From Streptomyces cinerochromogenes (GTDB lineage: Bacteria; Actinomycetota; Actinomycetes; Streptomycetales; Streptomycetaceae), in contig NZ_BMRM01000013.1 of NCBI RefSeq assembly GCF_014648635.1, positions 128,738 through 192,737 on the forward strand: a stretch of DNA of 64,000 nucleotides, written 5' to 3'. A program made the translations under genes and the position numbers. Below the pieces are notes generated by a model. It searched no databases. It saw only the letters and a program-made list of their open reading frames with translations, and had not been told where the DNA came from. This document shows positions 24,189 through 32,445 of this stretch, one piece after another (position 1 is the stretch's first letter; each line of letters begins with the position of its first letter).

Positions 24189-26830
24189 GCACGGGGCGGG
24201 TACCGGCACAGGCGGCGGACACCGGTGGCGCGGTCCTCGGGGCCACGGCGCTGCTGCGGGTGGGCGGGATGCCCGGCGCGGCCTGGACGGCGGGGGCCGC
24301 CGAGCACCTGTTCGAGGGTGCCGCCCGGCAGGCCGACACCGACGGGCGGCTCGCCGTACGGGCAGGGGCGCTGGCCGACCGGCTGGGCGACGAGGTCGTA
24401 CCGCACCCGTCGCTGGCTCCCGCCGACCGGGGTGCCGTACTCGCCCTGCGGCGTCGCCTGCACTCCGGAGCGGCCCCGCGCAGGCCGGACTGCCTGCTCC
24501 TGGAGCACTCGCCCGCCGTGCCCGCCGGTCTCGCGCGGCAGGCGCGCGCCCTGCTGGGCGAGGCGGAGGCGGCCGAGGCGGCGGTCGCCGCACTGCGGCA
24601 GGCGGTCACGGCCGAACAGGAGCGTGTCGCCGAGCAGATCTGGCGTACGACGTGTTCCAGCCCGGTGATGCGGGCGTTCGTGGACAGCGCCGCGCCCGGA
24701 CTCGCCGACGACGTCCAACGGCGGCTCGCCGCAGGGCAGTCCTGGTCGGGCAGGCAGCTGCGCAAACGCGCCGCCTACCTGTGGCGCGTCGTGGGCCGGG
24801 CCGCGGTGAAGACCACGCCCCGCGGCTGGGCGGGCCAGATCGCCGCGCTCCCGGTGACCGGCGGGCCGGACGGGTGCCCCCCGTTGCTCGTGCCCGGTAC
24901 GACGCTCGGTGCCCTGGCCGCGATCGCCGTGGAGAACGTCCACCTCGTCCGCGCCCGGACCGCCCCCGCGGACCTGCGCACCGCCGGCCCGGACACCCTG
25001 CTCGCGCCGACGCCCCTGCACTTCGCCGAACCTCCCGCCACCGCACCCGGCGACGCGCCGGGCCAGGTGCGCTGTTACGTCGTGGATCCCCGCGAACCCG
25101 GCCGGCTGCGGCAGATCCTGCTGCGCCGCACCCCCCTGCTGGAAGGTGTGCTGGCCCTCCTCGCCGACGGGCCGCGCCCGCTGGGCGAACTGGAACGGGC
25201 GCTGGCACCCCTGTCCGCGCCGCCCGGCCGACCGCCCCTGTCCCCGGATGTGCTGCGCGGGTTCCTCCGGCACCTGCACGGCCTGGGCCTGCTGCAGATC
25301 TGCCGGGCTCCCCGGCACCACCACAGCGGCTGGGTGGAGGCCGGCACGGTCACCGCCACCGGCACCCTGCCGCGGCCCGCGGCGGGCGGCCGGTCCGACG
25401 CCTGGTTCCTCGACTCCTACCGTCGTCCGGGAGCCGACGCCACCGTGCCCGCGGCGGCCGTCGCACGCGTCCTGCGCGGACTGCGGATCGCGGCCCGGAT
25501 CGCCGCCCTCCGGGAAGCCGACCACCCCGCCGTCCCCGCCGACCGGCAGGCCGCGCTCGCCGGACTGACCGAGCAGGCGCGCCCCCTCAGCGAGTTCCTC
25601 GCCGACCGGCTGAGCGCCGACGACCCGCCGCCCGCTCCCCGCCGCTACACAGGCTGGTCCCCCGCCCACGACCGCGGCGGAGGCTACGCCCGGCTGCTGG
25701 ACCACCTCGACGCCGCCGCCCGCAGGGGCGCGGACCGCGTCGACCTCGACCACGCGCTGCTGGACACCCTGGGCGCACCACCCGCCGACGACGCCCTGCC
25801 GCCCTGGCCGGTCGACTGCCTGCTGCGCCCGCTGGCCCCCTCCGCCGGCACCGGCCCGGTGGCCGTCCTGGAGACCGCCTCGGCCGCCGGGGTGCTCGAC
25901 GCGCGGTTCGCCGACGGACTGCGCGCCCTGCACGGCGGTTACGGCAACGGCGACGCCTACCGCGCCTTCCTCGCCGCCGTCGAGGACCGCACCGGTGTCC
26001 GCTTCGTCGACCTGCTCGTGCCGCCGCTCACCGAGCGGTCCGCCAACGCCGTGCGCCGGCCCGTCACCACCCGCTGGTGGACCGGCGACCCGGACCCCAC
26101 GCCGTACTACGGCGCATCCGGCAGGCACGCCCGCTACCTGCCGCTGGACCGCATCAGCCTGCGGTGCAGCCGGGGCCGGATCGTCGCCGAGGCGGACGGC
26201 CGGCGCATCATCCCCGTGTACCACGCCACCCGGTCCCCCGCCCCGCCCTACGACACCCTCGTGCGCCTGCTGCTCACCGCGAGCCACCCCGCCGCCTCGT
26301 ACCTGGTGCGCCTGGACGCGCTGGAGGCGGCCCTGCCCGACCGGGCCAGGCTGCCGCGGCTGACCGCGGGCGGCGACCTCGTCCTGGCCCCCGCCACCTG
26401 GCGGATCGACCGCGGCCGGCTGTGGCAGCCGGGTGACGACCTGTTCGCCAAGGTCCGCACGCTCGCTCTGCTGCGCCGCAGTGCCGGTCTGCCCCGGCAC
26501 GCGTTCGCGCGGACCGCCCCCGGAGCCAAGCCGGTCCCCGTCGACTTCGCCTCGCTGACGGCCCTCCACCAGATCGAGCGGCTGTGCGCCCGGGAGGCGG
26601 GCACCGCGCTGCTGGTGGAGGAGATGCTGCCGGCACCCGACGGCCTGCTGCTGCGCGACCCGCTGCACGGCGGCGCGGCCGTCGCCGCTCAACTGCTGCT
26701 CCGGCTCCCCCACGACCAGAGCGCCGCCCGGCTCGCCGCAGCCGCCGCGGACGCGCTGGCCGCCGGGGGCCGGCACGACGTCCCCGGCCCGCCCGCCAGG
26801 CGGCCCGCCGGGGCGGCCCACAACCGATGA
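24185..26830 (+). CDS. Lanthipeptide dehydratase glutamylation subunit (split LanB, N-terminal-type domain)
   Basis: An 881-residue protein corresponding to the LanB N-terminal domain, which transfers glutamate from glutamyl-tRNA to Ser and Thr of the precursor. The conserved loop R-x-x-V-KTTPRGWAGQIAAL (residues about 203-220) matches the family's RxTPFGLFAG pattern. The second lobe contains PVYHATRSPAPPYDTLVRLL and the final PVPVDFASLTALHQIERL region. Its GTG start overlaps the elimination-subunit gene. The last codons overlap an in-frame ATG of the precursor frame (ATGA at 26827), showing how tightly the operon is packed. Confidence 0.87.
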   Translation: MSTGRVPAQAADTGGAVLGATALLRVGGMPGAAWTAGAAEHLFEGAARQADTDGRLAVRAGALADRLGDEVVPHPSLAPADRGAVLALRRRLHSGAAPRRPDCLLLEHSPAVPAGLARQARALLGEAEAAEAAVAALRQAVTAEQERVAEQIWRTTCSSPVMRAFVDSAAPGLADDVQRRLAAGQSWSGRQLRKRAAYLWRVVGRAAVKTTPRGWAGQIAALPVTGGPDGCPPLLVPGTTLGALAAIAVENVHLVRARTAPADLRTAGPDTLLAPTPLHFAEPPATAPGDAPGQVRCYVVDPREPGRLRQILLRRTPLLEGVLALLADGPRPLGELERALAPLSAPPGRPPLSPDVLRGFLRHLHGLGLLQICRAPRHHHSGWVEAGTVTATGTLPRPAAGGRSDAWFLDSYRRPGADATVPAAAVARVLRGLRIAARIAALREADHPAVPADRQAALAGLTEQARPLSEFLADRLSADDPPPAPRRYTGWSPAHDRGGGYARLLDHLDAAARRGADRVDLDHALLDTLGAPPADDALPPWPVDCLLRPLAPSAGTGPVAVLETASAAGVLDARFADGLRALHGGYGNGDAYRAFLAAVEDRTGVRFVDLLVPPLTERSANAVRRPVTTRWWTGDPDPTPYYGASGRHARYLPLDRISLRCSRGRIVAEADGRRIIPVYHATRSPAPPYDTLVRLLLTASHPAASYLVRLDALEAALPDRARLPRLTAGGDLVLAPATWRIDRGRLWQPGDDLFAKVRTLALLRRSAGLPRHAFARTAPGAKPVPVDFASLTALHQIERLCAREAGTALLVEEMLPAPDGLLLRDPLHGGAAVAAQLLLRLPHDQSAARLAAAAADALAAGGRHDVPGPPARRPAGAAHNR

Positions 26831-26847
26831 GTGAAAGGGGAAGTCCC

Positions 26848-27000
26848 ATGCCCGCCAACGAACTCACCGAACTCGACACCCTGATCAGCGACCTCGAGGA
26901 GCGGATCACGAGCGAGGACCTGCCGTCGGCGTCCGCGTACACCGAGGGCTGCAGCGGCCTGTGCACGATCCTCGTCTGTGCCACGGTCGTGATCTGCTGA
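26848..27000 (+). CDS. Class I lanthipeptide precursor with four tandem ring units
   Basis: A 50-residue precursor between dehydratase and cyclase genes. The leader (about residues 1-29) is acidic and helical (ELTELDTLISDLEERI), ending near LPSASA. From Tyr31 onward every Ser/Thr is followed by a cysteine two or three residues later: T32-EG-C35, S36-GL-C39, T40-ILV-C44 and T46-VVI-C50. This predicts four consecutive, non-overlapping (methyl)lanthionine rings with nothing left over. The core has no basic residue, one Glu and a hydrophobic C-terminal half. The ATG at 26848 has AGGGGAAG just upstream. The cleavage site is uncertain, and no LanD gene is present to oxidise the C-terminal Cys. Confidence 0.88.
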   Translation: MPANELTELDTLISDLEERITSEDLPSASAYTEGCSGLCTILVCATVVIC

Positions 27001-27068
27001 TCCGCCCCCAGGAGCCGCCCGCCCGGGAGGGCGGCTCCGCCCCGGCCCGCACGCAGGCGAGGAGGACG

Positions 27069-28250
27069 ATGCAGCACGACACCCCCGCACCGGCCGCCGC
27101 ACTCGGTGACGTCCACGGCTTCGCCGTCCGCTGCCTGCGGGAGTGGACCGAGGCACCCGGGAGCGGCGGGCACCCCTGCGACCCCGGGATCCCGGTCCTG
27201 GCCCACCTCGTCGCCGACGGACGGGCGGCACCGGACGCCGTGGCCGTGTGGTCCCGCACGGCCGGACGCGGGCCGTCCCACCCCGCCCTGTACGACGGGG
27301 GCCTGGCCGGCACGCTCGTCGGCCTGCGCCTGGGCGCCCGCGTCCACCCCGGGCTGCGGCCCGCCGCCGACCGGCTCGCCGCCCACCTGGGCGGGCGACC
27401 GCTCCGGTACCGCACCCACGCGGTCGCCTTCCCCGACTACGACCTCATCTCCGGCCCCGCCGGCACCCTGCTCGCCCTGTGCGCCACCGCGCCGGCCGAG
27501 CCCCCGCCGCGACCGCTCGCCGAGCACCTGGCGCTGCTGTGCGACGACGACGAGCTGGGACGGCTGCGCACCGGACACTACGCGCACCACCCGCACCTCG
27601 CCTGGGTGCACGGCCGTGTCAACACCGGCATGGGGCACGGCGTCGCCGGAGTGGTCACCGCGCTCACCGCCGCGCTGCGCACGGGGCCGGAGACGGACCT
27701 CGCCGCCGGGCTCGCCGCGGCGCTGCGCCGGGCCACGCGCTGGCTGGTCCGGCAGGCGTACGACGACGAGCGGGGCATCCGCACCTGGCCCGGCGCCGGA
27801 CTCGACCGTCCGCCCGCACGCCGGGCCCACCCCCGCCAGGCCTGGTGCTACGGCACCCCGGGGGTCGCCTGGGCGCTGTGGGACGCCGCCGACGCCGTCG
27901 GGGACGCGGCGGCCGCGGACTGGGCCGCGGCCGCCTTCACCACGCTCGCCGAGCACTACGACGAGACGTTCCACCTCTACGGCGACACCCCGGCCGACCG
28001 TCTGGGGCTGTGTCACGGGGCCGCCGGTGTGCTGGCCGTGGCCGACGCGTTCGACCGCCACGCGCGGCTGCCCGCCGCCGCCGCGCTCAAGCACCGGCTC
28101 GTCCACCACCTGACGGCCCGCCTCGCCTCCCCTGCCCCGGCCGCCTGGCCCGCCGACCTGCTGACCGGCCTGCCGGGCACCCTGTCCGCGCTCCTGACCG
28201 CCGCCCACGGAGCACCGCGCGGCTGGTTGTGCTGCCTGGGGCTGCGCTGA
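27069..28250 (+). CDS. Lanthionine cyclase LanC
   Basis: A 393-residue alpha/alpha toroid cyclase that adds cysteine thiols to dehydro residues. The zinc ligands are visible: C260 in WCYGTPG, and C315-H316 in LCHGAAG. Upstream GG-containing helices (DYDLISGPAGTLLAL, GRVNTGMGHGVAGVVTAL) are typical barrel repeats. The protein ends in WLCCLGLR, an odd cysteine pair. The ATG follows AGGAGG at 5 bases. It is the last gene of the operon: no transporter, immunity or leader-protease gene follows, and the next gene is convergent 51 bases away. Confidence 0.9.
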   Translation: MQHDTPAPAAALGDVHGFAVRCLREWTEAPGSGGHPCDPGIPVLAHLVADGRAAPDAVAVWSRTAGRGPSHPALYDGGLAGTLVGLRLGARVHPGLRPAADRLAAHLGGRPLRYRTHAVAFPDYDLISGPAGTLLALCATAPAEPPPRPLAEHLALLCDDDELGRLRTGHYAHHPHLAWVHGRVNTGMGHGVAGVVTALTAALRTGPETDLAAGLAAALRRATRWLVRQAYDDERGIRTWPGAGLDRPPARRAHPRQAWCYGTPGVAWALWDAADAVGDAAAADWAAAAFTTLAEHYDETFHLYGDTPADRLGLCHGAAGVLAVADAFDRHARLPAAAALKHRLVHHLTARLASPAPAAWPADLLTGLPGTLSALLTAAHGAPRGWLCCLGLR

Positions 28251-28300
28251 GGAACGGCACGGTGTCCTGTGGTCCCGTCCGGGGACGAGGAGACCCGGTA

Positions 28301-28957
28301 CTACGCCGGCGCGGCGGCCTCCAGGTCGGCGATGCTGCCCGACATGATCGTCCGCACGTGCTCGGTGATGTGCTCCGCCGGCCAGTCCCACCAGGCGACG
28401 GCCAGCAGCCGGGCGACGTCCTGCTCGCTGTACCGGGTGCGGATCAGGCGGGCCGGGTTGCCGCCGACGATGCCGTAGTCGGGCACGTCACCGGTGACGA
28501 CGGCGCCGGTGCCGATGATGGCTCCGTGTCCGATCCGCACGCCCGGCATGATCGTCGCCCCGTGGCCGAACCAGACGTCGTTGCCGACGACGGTGTCCCC
28601 TCGGTTCGGCAGACCGGTGAGCAGGTCGAAGTGCGCGGACCACGCACCGCCCATGGTGGGGAAGGGGAAGGTCGACGGGCCGTCCATGCGGTGGTTGGCG
28701 CCGTTCATGATGAACCGCACGCCCGTGCCCAACGCGCAGAACCTGCCGATGACCAGCTTCTCCGGCCCGTAGTGGTAGAGCACGTTGCGGGTCTCGAACG
28801 CGGTGGCATCGTCGGGGTCGTCGTAGTAGGAGTACTCGCCGACCTCGATCAGCGGGGACTTGACCAGCGGTTTGAGGAGCACCACGCGCGGCTGGTCGGG
28901 CATCGGGTGGAGGACCGTCGGGTCGGCAGGGGCAGGCATGGCGGGCATCGCGGGCAT
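28301..28957 (-). CDS. CatB-like xenobiotic O-acetyltransferase (hexapeptide fold)
   Basis: A 218-residue left-handed beta-helix acetyltransferase resembling the Vat/CatB group. Visible signatures are EVGEYSYYDDPDD, VIGRFCALGTGVRFIMNGANHRMDG (with the catalytic-type histidine in GANH), VWFGHGATIMPGVRIGHGAIIGTGAVVTGDVPDYGIVGGNPA, and a closing WWDWP block. Members acetylate antibiotics such as streptogramin A or chloramphenicol; many chromosomal copies have unknown substrates. The N-terminus contains a small MPA repeat with several candidate ATGs; I used 28957. It faces the lanthipeptide cyclase gene and shows no sign of belonging to that operon. Confidence 0.82.
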   Translation of the reverse strand: MPAMPAMPAPADPTVLHPMPDQPRVVLLKPLVKSPLIEVGEYSYYDDPDDATAFETRNVLYHYGPEKLVIGRFCALGTGVRFIMNGANHRMDGPSTFPFPTMGGAWSAHFDLLTGLPNRGDTVVGNDVWFGHGATIMPGVRIGHGAIIGTGAVVTGDVPDYGIVGGNPARLIRTRYSEQDVARLLAVAWWDWPAEHITEHVRTIMSGSIADLEAAAPA

Positions 28958-29184
28958 GGCGCGCAGGTCCTCGCAGTTCCTCAGCGGGTGCGGTTCGGTG
29001 ACCGGTCCATGATCCGCCACCGGTCCGTCCCGGCCCACCGGTTTTGCCGCCGGCCCCGCAACCGGTCCCCCTCGCTTCCGCCCTGGCCCCTTTCCGTCCC
29101 CCTCCCTCTCGCATCCGCCCTGGTCTCGTACTCGTACCCTCGTCGGCGTACGACGGCTGACGACGTTCGGGAGGCGACGGGGGT

Positions 29185-29826
29185 ATGAGCGAGTTCGGGA
29201 CAGCGGCGGGGACCGTTCCCGCAGGGGCGGCGAGCGGGAAGCGGGCGTGGAGTCCGGCCCGCAGGGCGGTCGACTCGTTGGCGTGGGCGGCGGCGGTCCC
29301 GGTACTGCTGCTGTTCGGAGCCGGGGTGGCGCAGTGGGTGACGCTGCTCGGCGTGGTCGTCGTGCTGGCCGTCCTCGCGGTCGCGACGTGTCTGGTCGGT
29401 GGAGTGTGGCACCGGGCCGGGGCGGCCACGCTGGTGGCGGTGTCCGGTTTCGCGCTGACGCTGTTCGCCGGGCCGACGGTGTACGAGGGGTACATGCGGG
29501 CGGCCGGCGAGCCGGTGGACGCGGTCGTCGTGGACGTCGCCGACCTGCACCGCGAGCACGGCGCCGACATGACGTGCCGGGTCCGCGAACTGGGCGGGGA
29601 GCGGCGCACCTTCGAGGTCTCCCAGATGCAGAACTGCTTCGGGCAGGCCGCGAAGGGCGACCGCATCACGGTGCGGGAGGACCCGCTGGGCCTGCTCGAT
29701 CCGTGGCTGCCGTACGGCCCCGACGACCAGGACACCAGCGAGATCACCGCCGCTGCGACGGCCGGGCTGACCGTGGTGGCCGGGGCGTCCGTCCTCTACG
29801 GCGGGCAGCGGCGGCGCAACCGTTAA
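29185..29826 (+). CDS. Small membrane protein of unknown function
   Basis: A 213-residue protein with three predicted transmembrane helices in the first half (VPVLLLFGAGVAQWVTLLGVVVVLAVLAVATCLV and ATLVAVSGFALTLFAGPTV), an extracytoplasmic-type loop holding two cysteines (MTCRVRELGG, MQNCFGQ), and a C-terminal helix followed by a basic tail (GGQRRRNR). The two loop cysteines could form a disulfide. It is divergent from the acetyltransferase gene. I recognise no family beyond generic Streptomyces membrane proteins. Confidence 0.65.
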   Translation: MSEFGTAAGTVPAGAASGKRAWSPARRAVDSLAWAAAVPVLLLFGAGVAQWVTLLGVVVVLAVLAVATCLVGGVWHRAGAATLVAVSGFALTLFAGPTVYEGYMRAAGEPVDAVVVDVADLHREHGADMTCRVRELGGERRTFEVSQMQNCFGQAAKGDRITVREDPLGLLDPWLPYGPDDQDTSEITAAATAGLTVVAGASVLYGGQRRRNR

Positions 29827-29844
29827 CCGCCATGGGCGAGGGCG

Positions 29845-31158
29845 TCATCGGCCGTCGCGCCGCCACTCGTAGCGCCATGCCGCGCCGAGGTAGCGCTCCT
29901 CGTCGGGGCGGTCGGGCCGCGGCGGGCCGAGGCGGCGGGCGCCTTCCACGCAGCGCTCGTCGTCGTGGAGGGCGAGTCCGTACACGGCGACGGCCTGGAC
30001 CCGGCGGTCCGCGTCGTCCAGCAGGGCGGCCAGGGCGTCGGCGAGGGCGGGGTCCCGGTCCCTGCCCACGGCGACCGTGAGGCAGGCGTCCTCCCGTACG
30101 ACCGCCTCCTTGTCGGTCATCAGCTCCCGCAGGGCCGCGCGGGCCGCGCCGGAGAAGACCGGCGGGGAGGACCAGGCGCTGAGTCCCTGGGCCACCGCCC
30201 TCCGTACCCGGGCGTCCCGGTGGCCGGCGTGGGGCAGGAGCGCAGCCTCCGCGCGGGGGCCGGGGTGTTCTCCGAGGGCGACCAGCACCTCGGTGAGCAC
30301 GGCGAGGTCCGTCTCCTCGGCCGACCAGTCGGTGAAGATGTCCAGGGCGGGCCCGGCGAACGCGTCCTCGTCGCCGTCGTCGAAGAGATGCGTCAGCCGG
30401 AGCACCTCGGCACCGAACAACCGGCGGACCGGGTCGGGGTGGGCGCGCAGCGCCGCGGCGGCCGTCCAGGTCTCCTCGTCACGTCGGTGGGCCAGCAGGA
30501 TGGCGGCGCTCCCCCATGCGGTGTGGTCCGGGTCCCGGTGGGTCAGTGCACGGCCCATCAGCTCCTCGAAGCCGGCCCGGATGCGGAGGAGTTCCTCCAG
30601 CCGGGTGAGAATCGCAGCGTGCCCGTCCCGTACGGTCGTCCCGCCGAGGGAGAGCTCGTGGACGCTGTTGAACTCGTCGTCCTGGACCCGGACACGGCCG
30701 GCGGAACCCCCGGCCCCTGTGCGGCGGCGCAGCTCGGCCTCGACGCCCGTCTCGTACCAGTGACGCGCCAGGTCCCGCATCTCCAGCAGTTCCTGCTCGC
30801 CGTACCGCGCCCGCACCCTGCTGTCCAGCAGCACCTCGACCAGCGCCGGCGATCCCCGGTCGACCGCCGCGCGCAGCGGGTGCGGACCGTCCGGCCCGCA
30901 CCGCACGGCATCGGCGCCGTGGTCGAGCAGCAGCTGCGCGACGGTCGCGGAGCGGGCTTCGACGGCCAGCCAGAACACGGGCGTGCCGCGGGCGTCGCAC
31001 ACGTCGGGGTCGCCGTCCTCCAGAAGGAGCCTCCTCACCAGGTCGGTGTCGCCGTCCCGAGCCGCGGCGACCAAGGGAGGTTCACCGTCCAGGGGCAGCT
31101 CACCGCCCGTGGGAAGCTCACCGTCTACCGCACCGCTCGTGCCCGCACCCGTGCTCAT
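29845..31158 (-). CDS. Ankyrin/HEAT-repeat protein
   Basis: A 437-residue repeat protein. Residues about 28-125 contain ankyrin units (PPLVAAARDGDTDLVRRLLLEDGDPDVCDARGTPVFWLAVEARSATVAQLLLDHGADAV). The C-terminal half is HEAT-like (VLTEVLVALGEHPGPRAEAALLPHAGHRDARVRRAVAQGLSAW, DADRRVQAVAVYGLALHDDERCV). No enzymatic motif is seen, so a protein-interaction scaffold is the likely role. It ends 18 bases from the convergent membrane-protein gene. Sequences of this mixed type are common in Streptomyces and uncharacterised. Confidence 0.78.
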   Translation of the reverse strand: MSTGAGTSGAVDGELPTGGELPLDGEPPLVAAARDGDTDLVRRLLLEDGDPDVCDARGTPVFWLAVEARSATVAQLLLDHGADAVRCGPDGPHPLRAAVDRGSPALVEVLLDSRVRARYGEQELLEMRDLARHWYETGVEAELRRRTGAGGSAGRVRVQDDEFNSVHELSLGGTTVRDGHAAILTRLEELLRIRAGFEELMGRALTHRDPDHTAWGSAAILLAHRRDEETWTAAAALRAHPDPVRRLFGAEVLRLTHLFDDGDEDAFAGPALDIFTDWSAEETDLAVLTEVLVALGEHPGPRAEAALLPHAGHRDARVRRAVAQGLSAWSSPPVFSGAARAALRELMTDKEAVVREDACLTVAVGRDRDPALADALAALLDDADRRVQAVAVYGLALHDDERCVEGARRLGPPRPDRPDEERYLGAAWRYEWRRDGR

Positions 31159-31194
31159 GTCTCTCCCCCGTCGCGTTCCGCGGCCCCGTGAAGT

Positions 31195-31731
31195 CTAGGG
31201 ATGCGGGACGCACACCCGGGCACCGTCTTCCGGGAGGTAGCAGGCGGTGATGCGGCGGGGTGTGTCCGTGGCGAGCATCGGTGTGGAGTGGTAACTGCCG
31301 GTCGTGGCCGGGTCGGTGTCCTGCGCGCTGAACCGGTCGCCGGCCAGGCTGATGACGAGCCGGTCCCCGTGGTGGGAGAACCACATACGGCCCCGGGCCG
31401 CCCCGCACGCCCTGGCGTAGAGGACCTCGAACACCGCGCCCTCGGCGGTTCGTCTCCTGGCGACGGTCTCCGACGTGCCCGAACACCACGTCGCCTTGGC
31501 CTCCTCGCCCTGGCAGGCCCGGCCGGTGCACAGGGGCCGTGCGGTCGCGAGGTCCGGCGCGGGGAAGCGGCGTGCGGCCGGACGGCCCAGTGCGTCGGCC
31601 AGCCACCAGGAGAGGGGGAGGGTGAGGGCGGCCACCAGGGCCGCGGTCGCCGCCACCGTCCGCAGGGCGTAACGTCGCCGGACGGTCGCGGCCCGCCGCT
31701 TCGTGCGGGAGGCGGGCCGAGCGTCCGTCAC
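31195..31731 (-). CDS. Membrane-anchored DUF2690 protein lacking the usual HTH domain
   Basis: A 178-residue protein with one transmembrane helix near residues 24-44 (VAATAALVAALTLPLSWWLA) and an outer DUF2690 domain marked by CTGRACQG, then WCSGTSETVARRR, a CGAARGRMWFS strand and a final cysteine. In most Streptomyces relatives I know, DUF2690 follows an N-terminal helix-turn-helix domain; here that is absent. The frame remains open to 31803, but those extra residues overlap a plus-strand gene. The GTG at 31731 is my choice and has no strong ribosome site. It may be the 3' remainder of a larger gene. Confidence 0.6.
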   Translation of the reverse strand: MTDARPASRTKRRAATVRRRYALRTVAATAALVAALTLPLSWWLADALGRPAARRFPAPDLATARPLCTGRACQGEEAKATWCSGTSETVARRRTAEGAVFEVLYARACGAARGRMWFSHHGDRLVISLAGDRFSAQDTDPATTGSYHSTPMLATDTPRRITACYLPEDGARVCVPHP

Positions 31732-32188
31732 CACGCTGAAGTTCGTCCGCAACGCCGGCGACCCGCAGAACTCGCGGCTGACCGTTCTGCGCGGCGACCA
31801 CACCGTGGCCTCCTACCGCGCCGGCTCCGGCTTCGGTGCCGGCCACCCCAAGGGGCGGGACGAGTGCGCCACGGCCCGGGGCTGGCTGCCGGCCGGCACC
31901 TACACCGTCGGCGCCCGCCACACGCGCTACGACGGCTCGGTCATCAAGGGGTACGCCGTCCCGCTGAGCGACAAGACCTGCGACAACGGCCGGACCAGGC
32001 GTACGGCCCTGTTCATCCACAGTGAGATGACCCGTGACGGCGGACGGGGGCGCCTGGAGAGCCGGCGCTGGGACGGGCCGTCCGACTACAGGTCCAACGG
32101 CTGCATCAAGCTCGCCCCCGGCGACATCAAGAGGCTGTTCGCCGTCCTGGCCGACGGGCCGGCCCCCCGGCGGCTCCGGGTCGTGTGA
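31703..32188 (+). CDS. L,D-transpeptidase (YkuD)-like protein without signal peptide
   Basis: A 161-residue protein with the YkuD-type catalytic pattern: a histidine in LFIHSEMT, then after about 25 residues S-N-G-C-I-K-L, whose cysteine would be the nucleophile. Upstream strands (TLKFVRNAGDPQNSRLTVLRGDHTVASYRAGSG) fit the fold. L,D-transpeptidases crosslink peptidoglycan outside the membrane, yet no export signal is present. The only in-frame start is a GTG without a ribosome site, so the 5' end may be missing or the protein may act in the cytosol. Its start overlaps the start of the divergent DUF2690 gene by 29 bases. Confidence 0.6.
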   Translation: MREAGRASVTTLKFVRNAGDPQNSRLTVLRGDHTVASYRAGSGFGAGHPKGRDECATARGWLPAGTYTVGARHTRYDGSVIKGYAVPLSDKTCDNGRTRRTALFIHSEMTRDGGRGRLESRRWDGPSDYRSNGCIKLAPGDIKRLFAVLADGPAPRRLRVV

Positions 32189-32216
32189 CCCGTCCTGTGA
32201 CCGGTGGCGGTCCCAC

Positions 32217-32252
32217 GGGGCGCCGGGCGAGGTCTACCTCCCCCGGCGCCCC
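32217..32252. terminator. Strong bidirectional hairpin after the transpeptidase-like gene
   Basis: An 11-base-pair outer stem (GGGGCGCCGGG with its complement) continues, after a C/C mismatch, into a 5-base-pair GAGGT/ACCTC stem with a 2-base loop. It lies 28 bases past the stop codon in a convergent gap. Confidence 0.8.
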
Positions 32253-32280
32253 GCCGACGTTCGGCACGGTCCACGGCGAC

Positions 32281-32412
<132 letters not shown>

Positions 32413-32445
32413 GGTGGATACGCCATGCGTCATGACCCGCATGCG

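Noticed and set aside
24089..26821. A 910-codon minus-strand open frame opposite the dehydratase gene.
   Set aside because: Long antisense frames are a by-product of extreme third-position GC. The translation is low-complexity Arg/Gly/Ala/Gln with no domain, while the plus strand matches LanB clearly.
28301..28957. The acetyltransferase as a tailoring enzyme of the lanthipeptide.
   Set aside because: It is convergent with the operon, has its own promoter side, and the predicted core has no free amine-bearing side chain to suggest it; proximity alone is not evidence.
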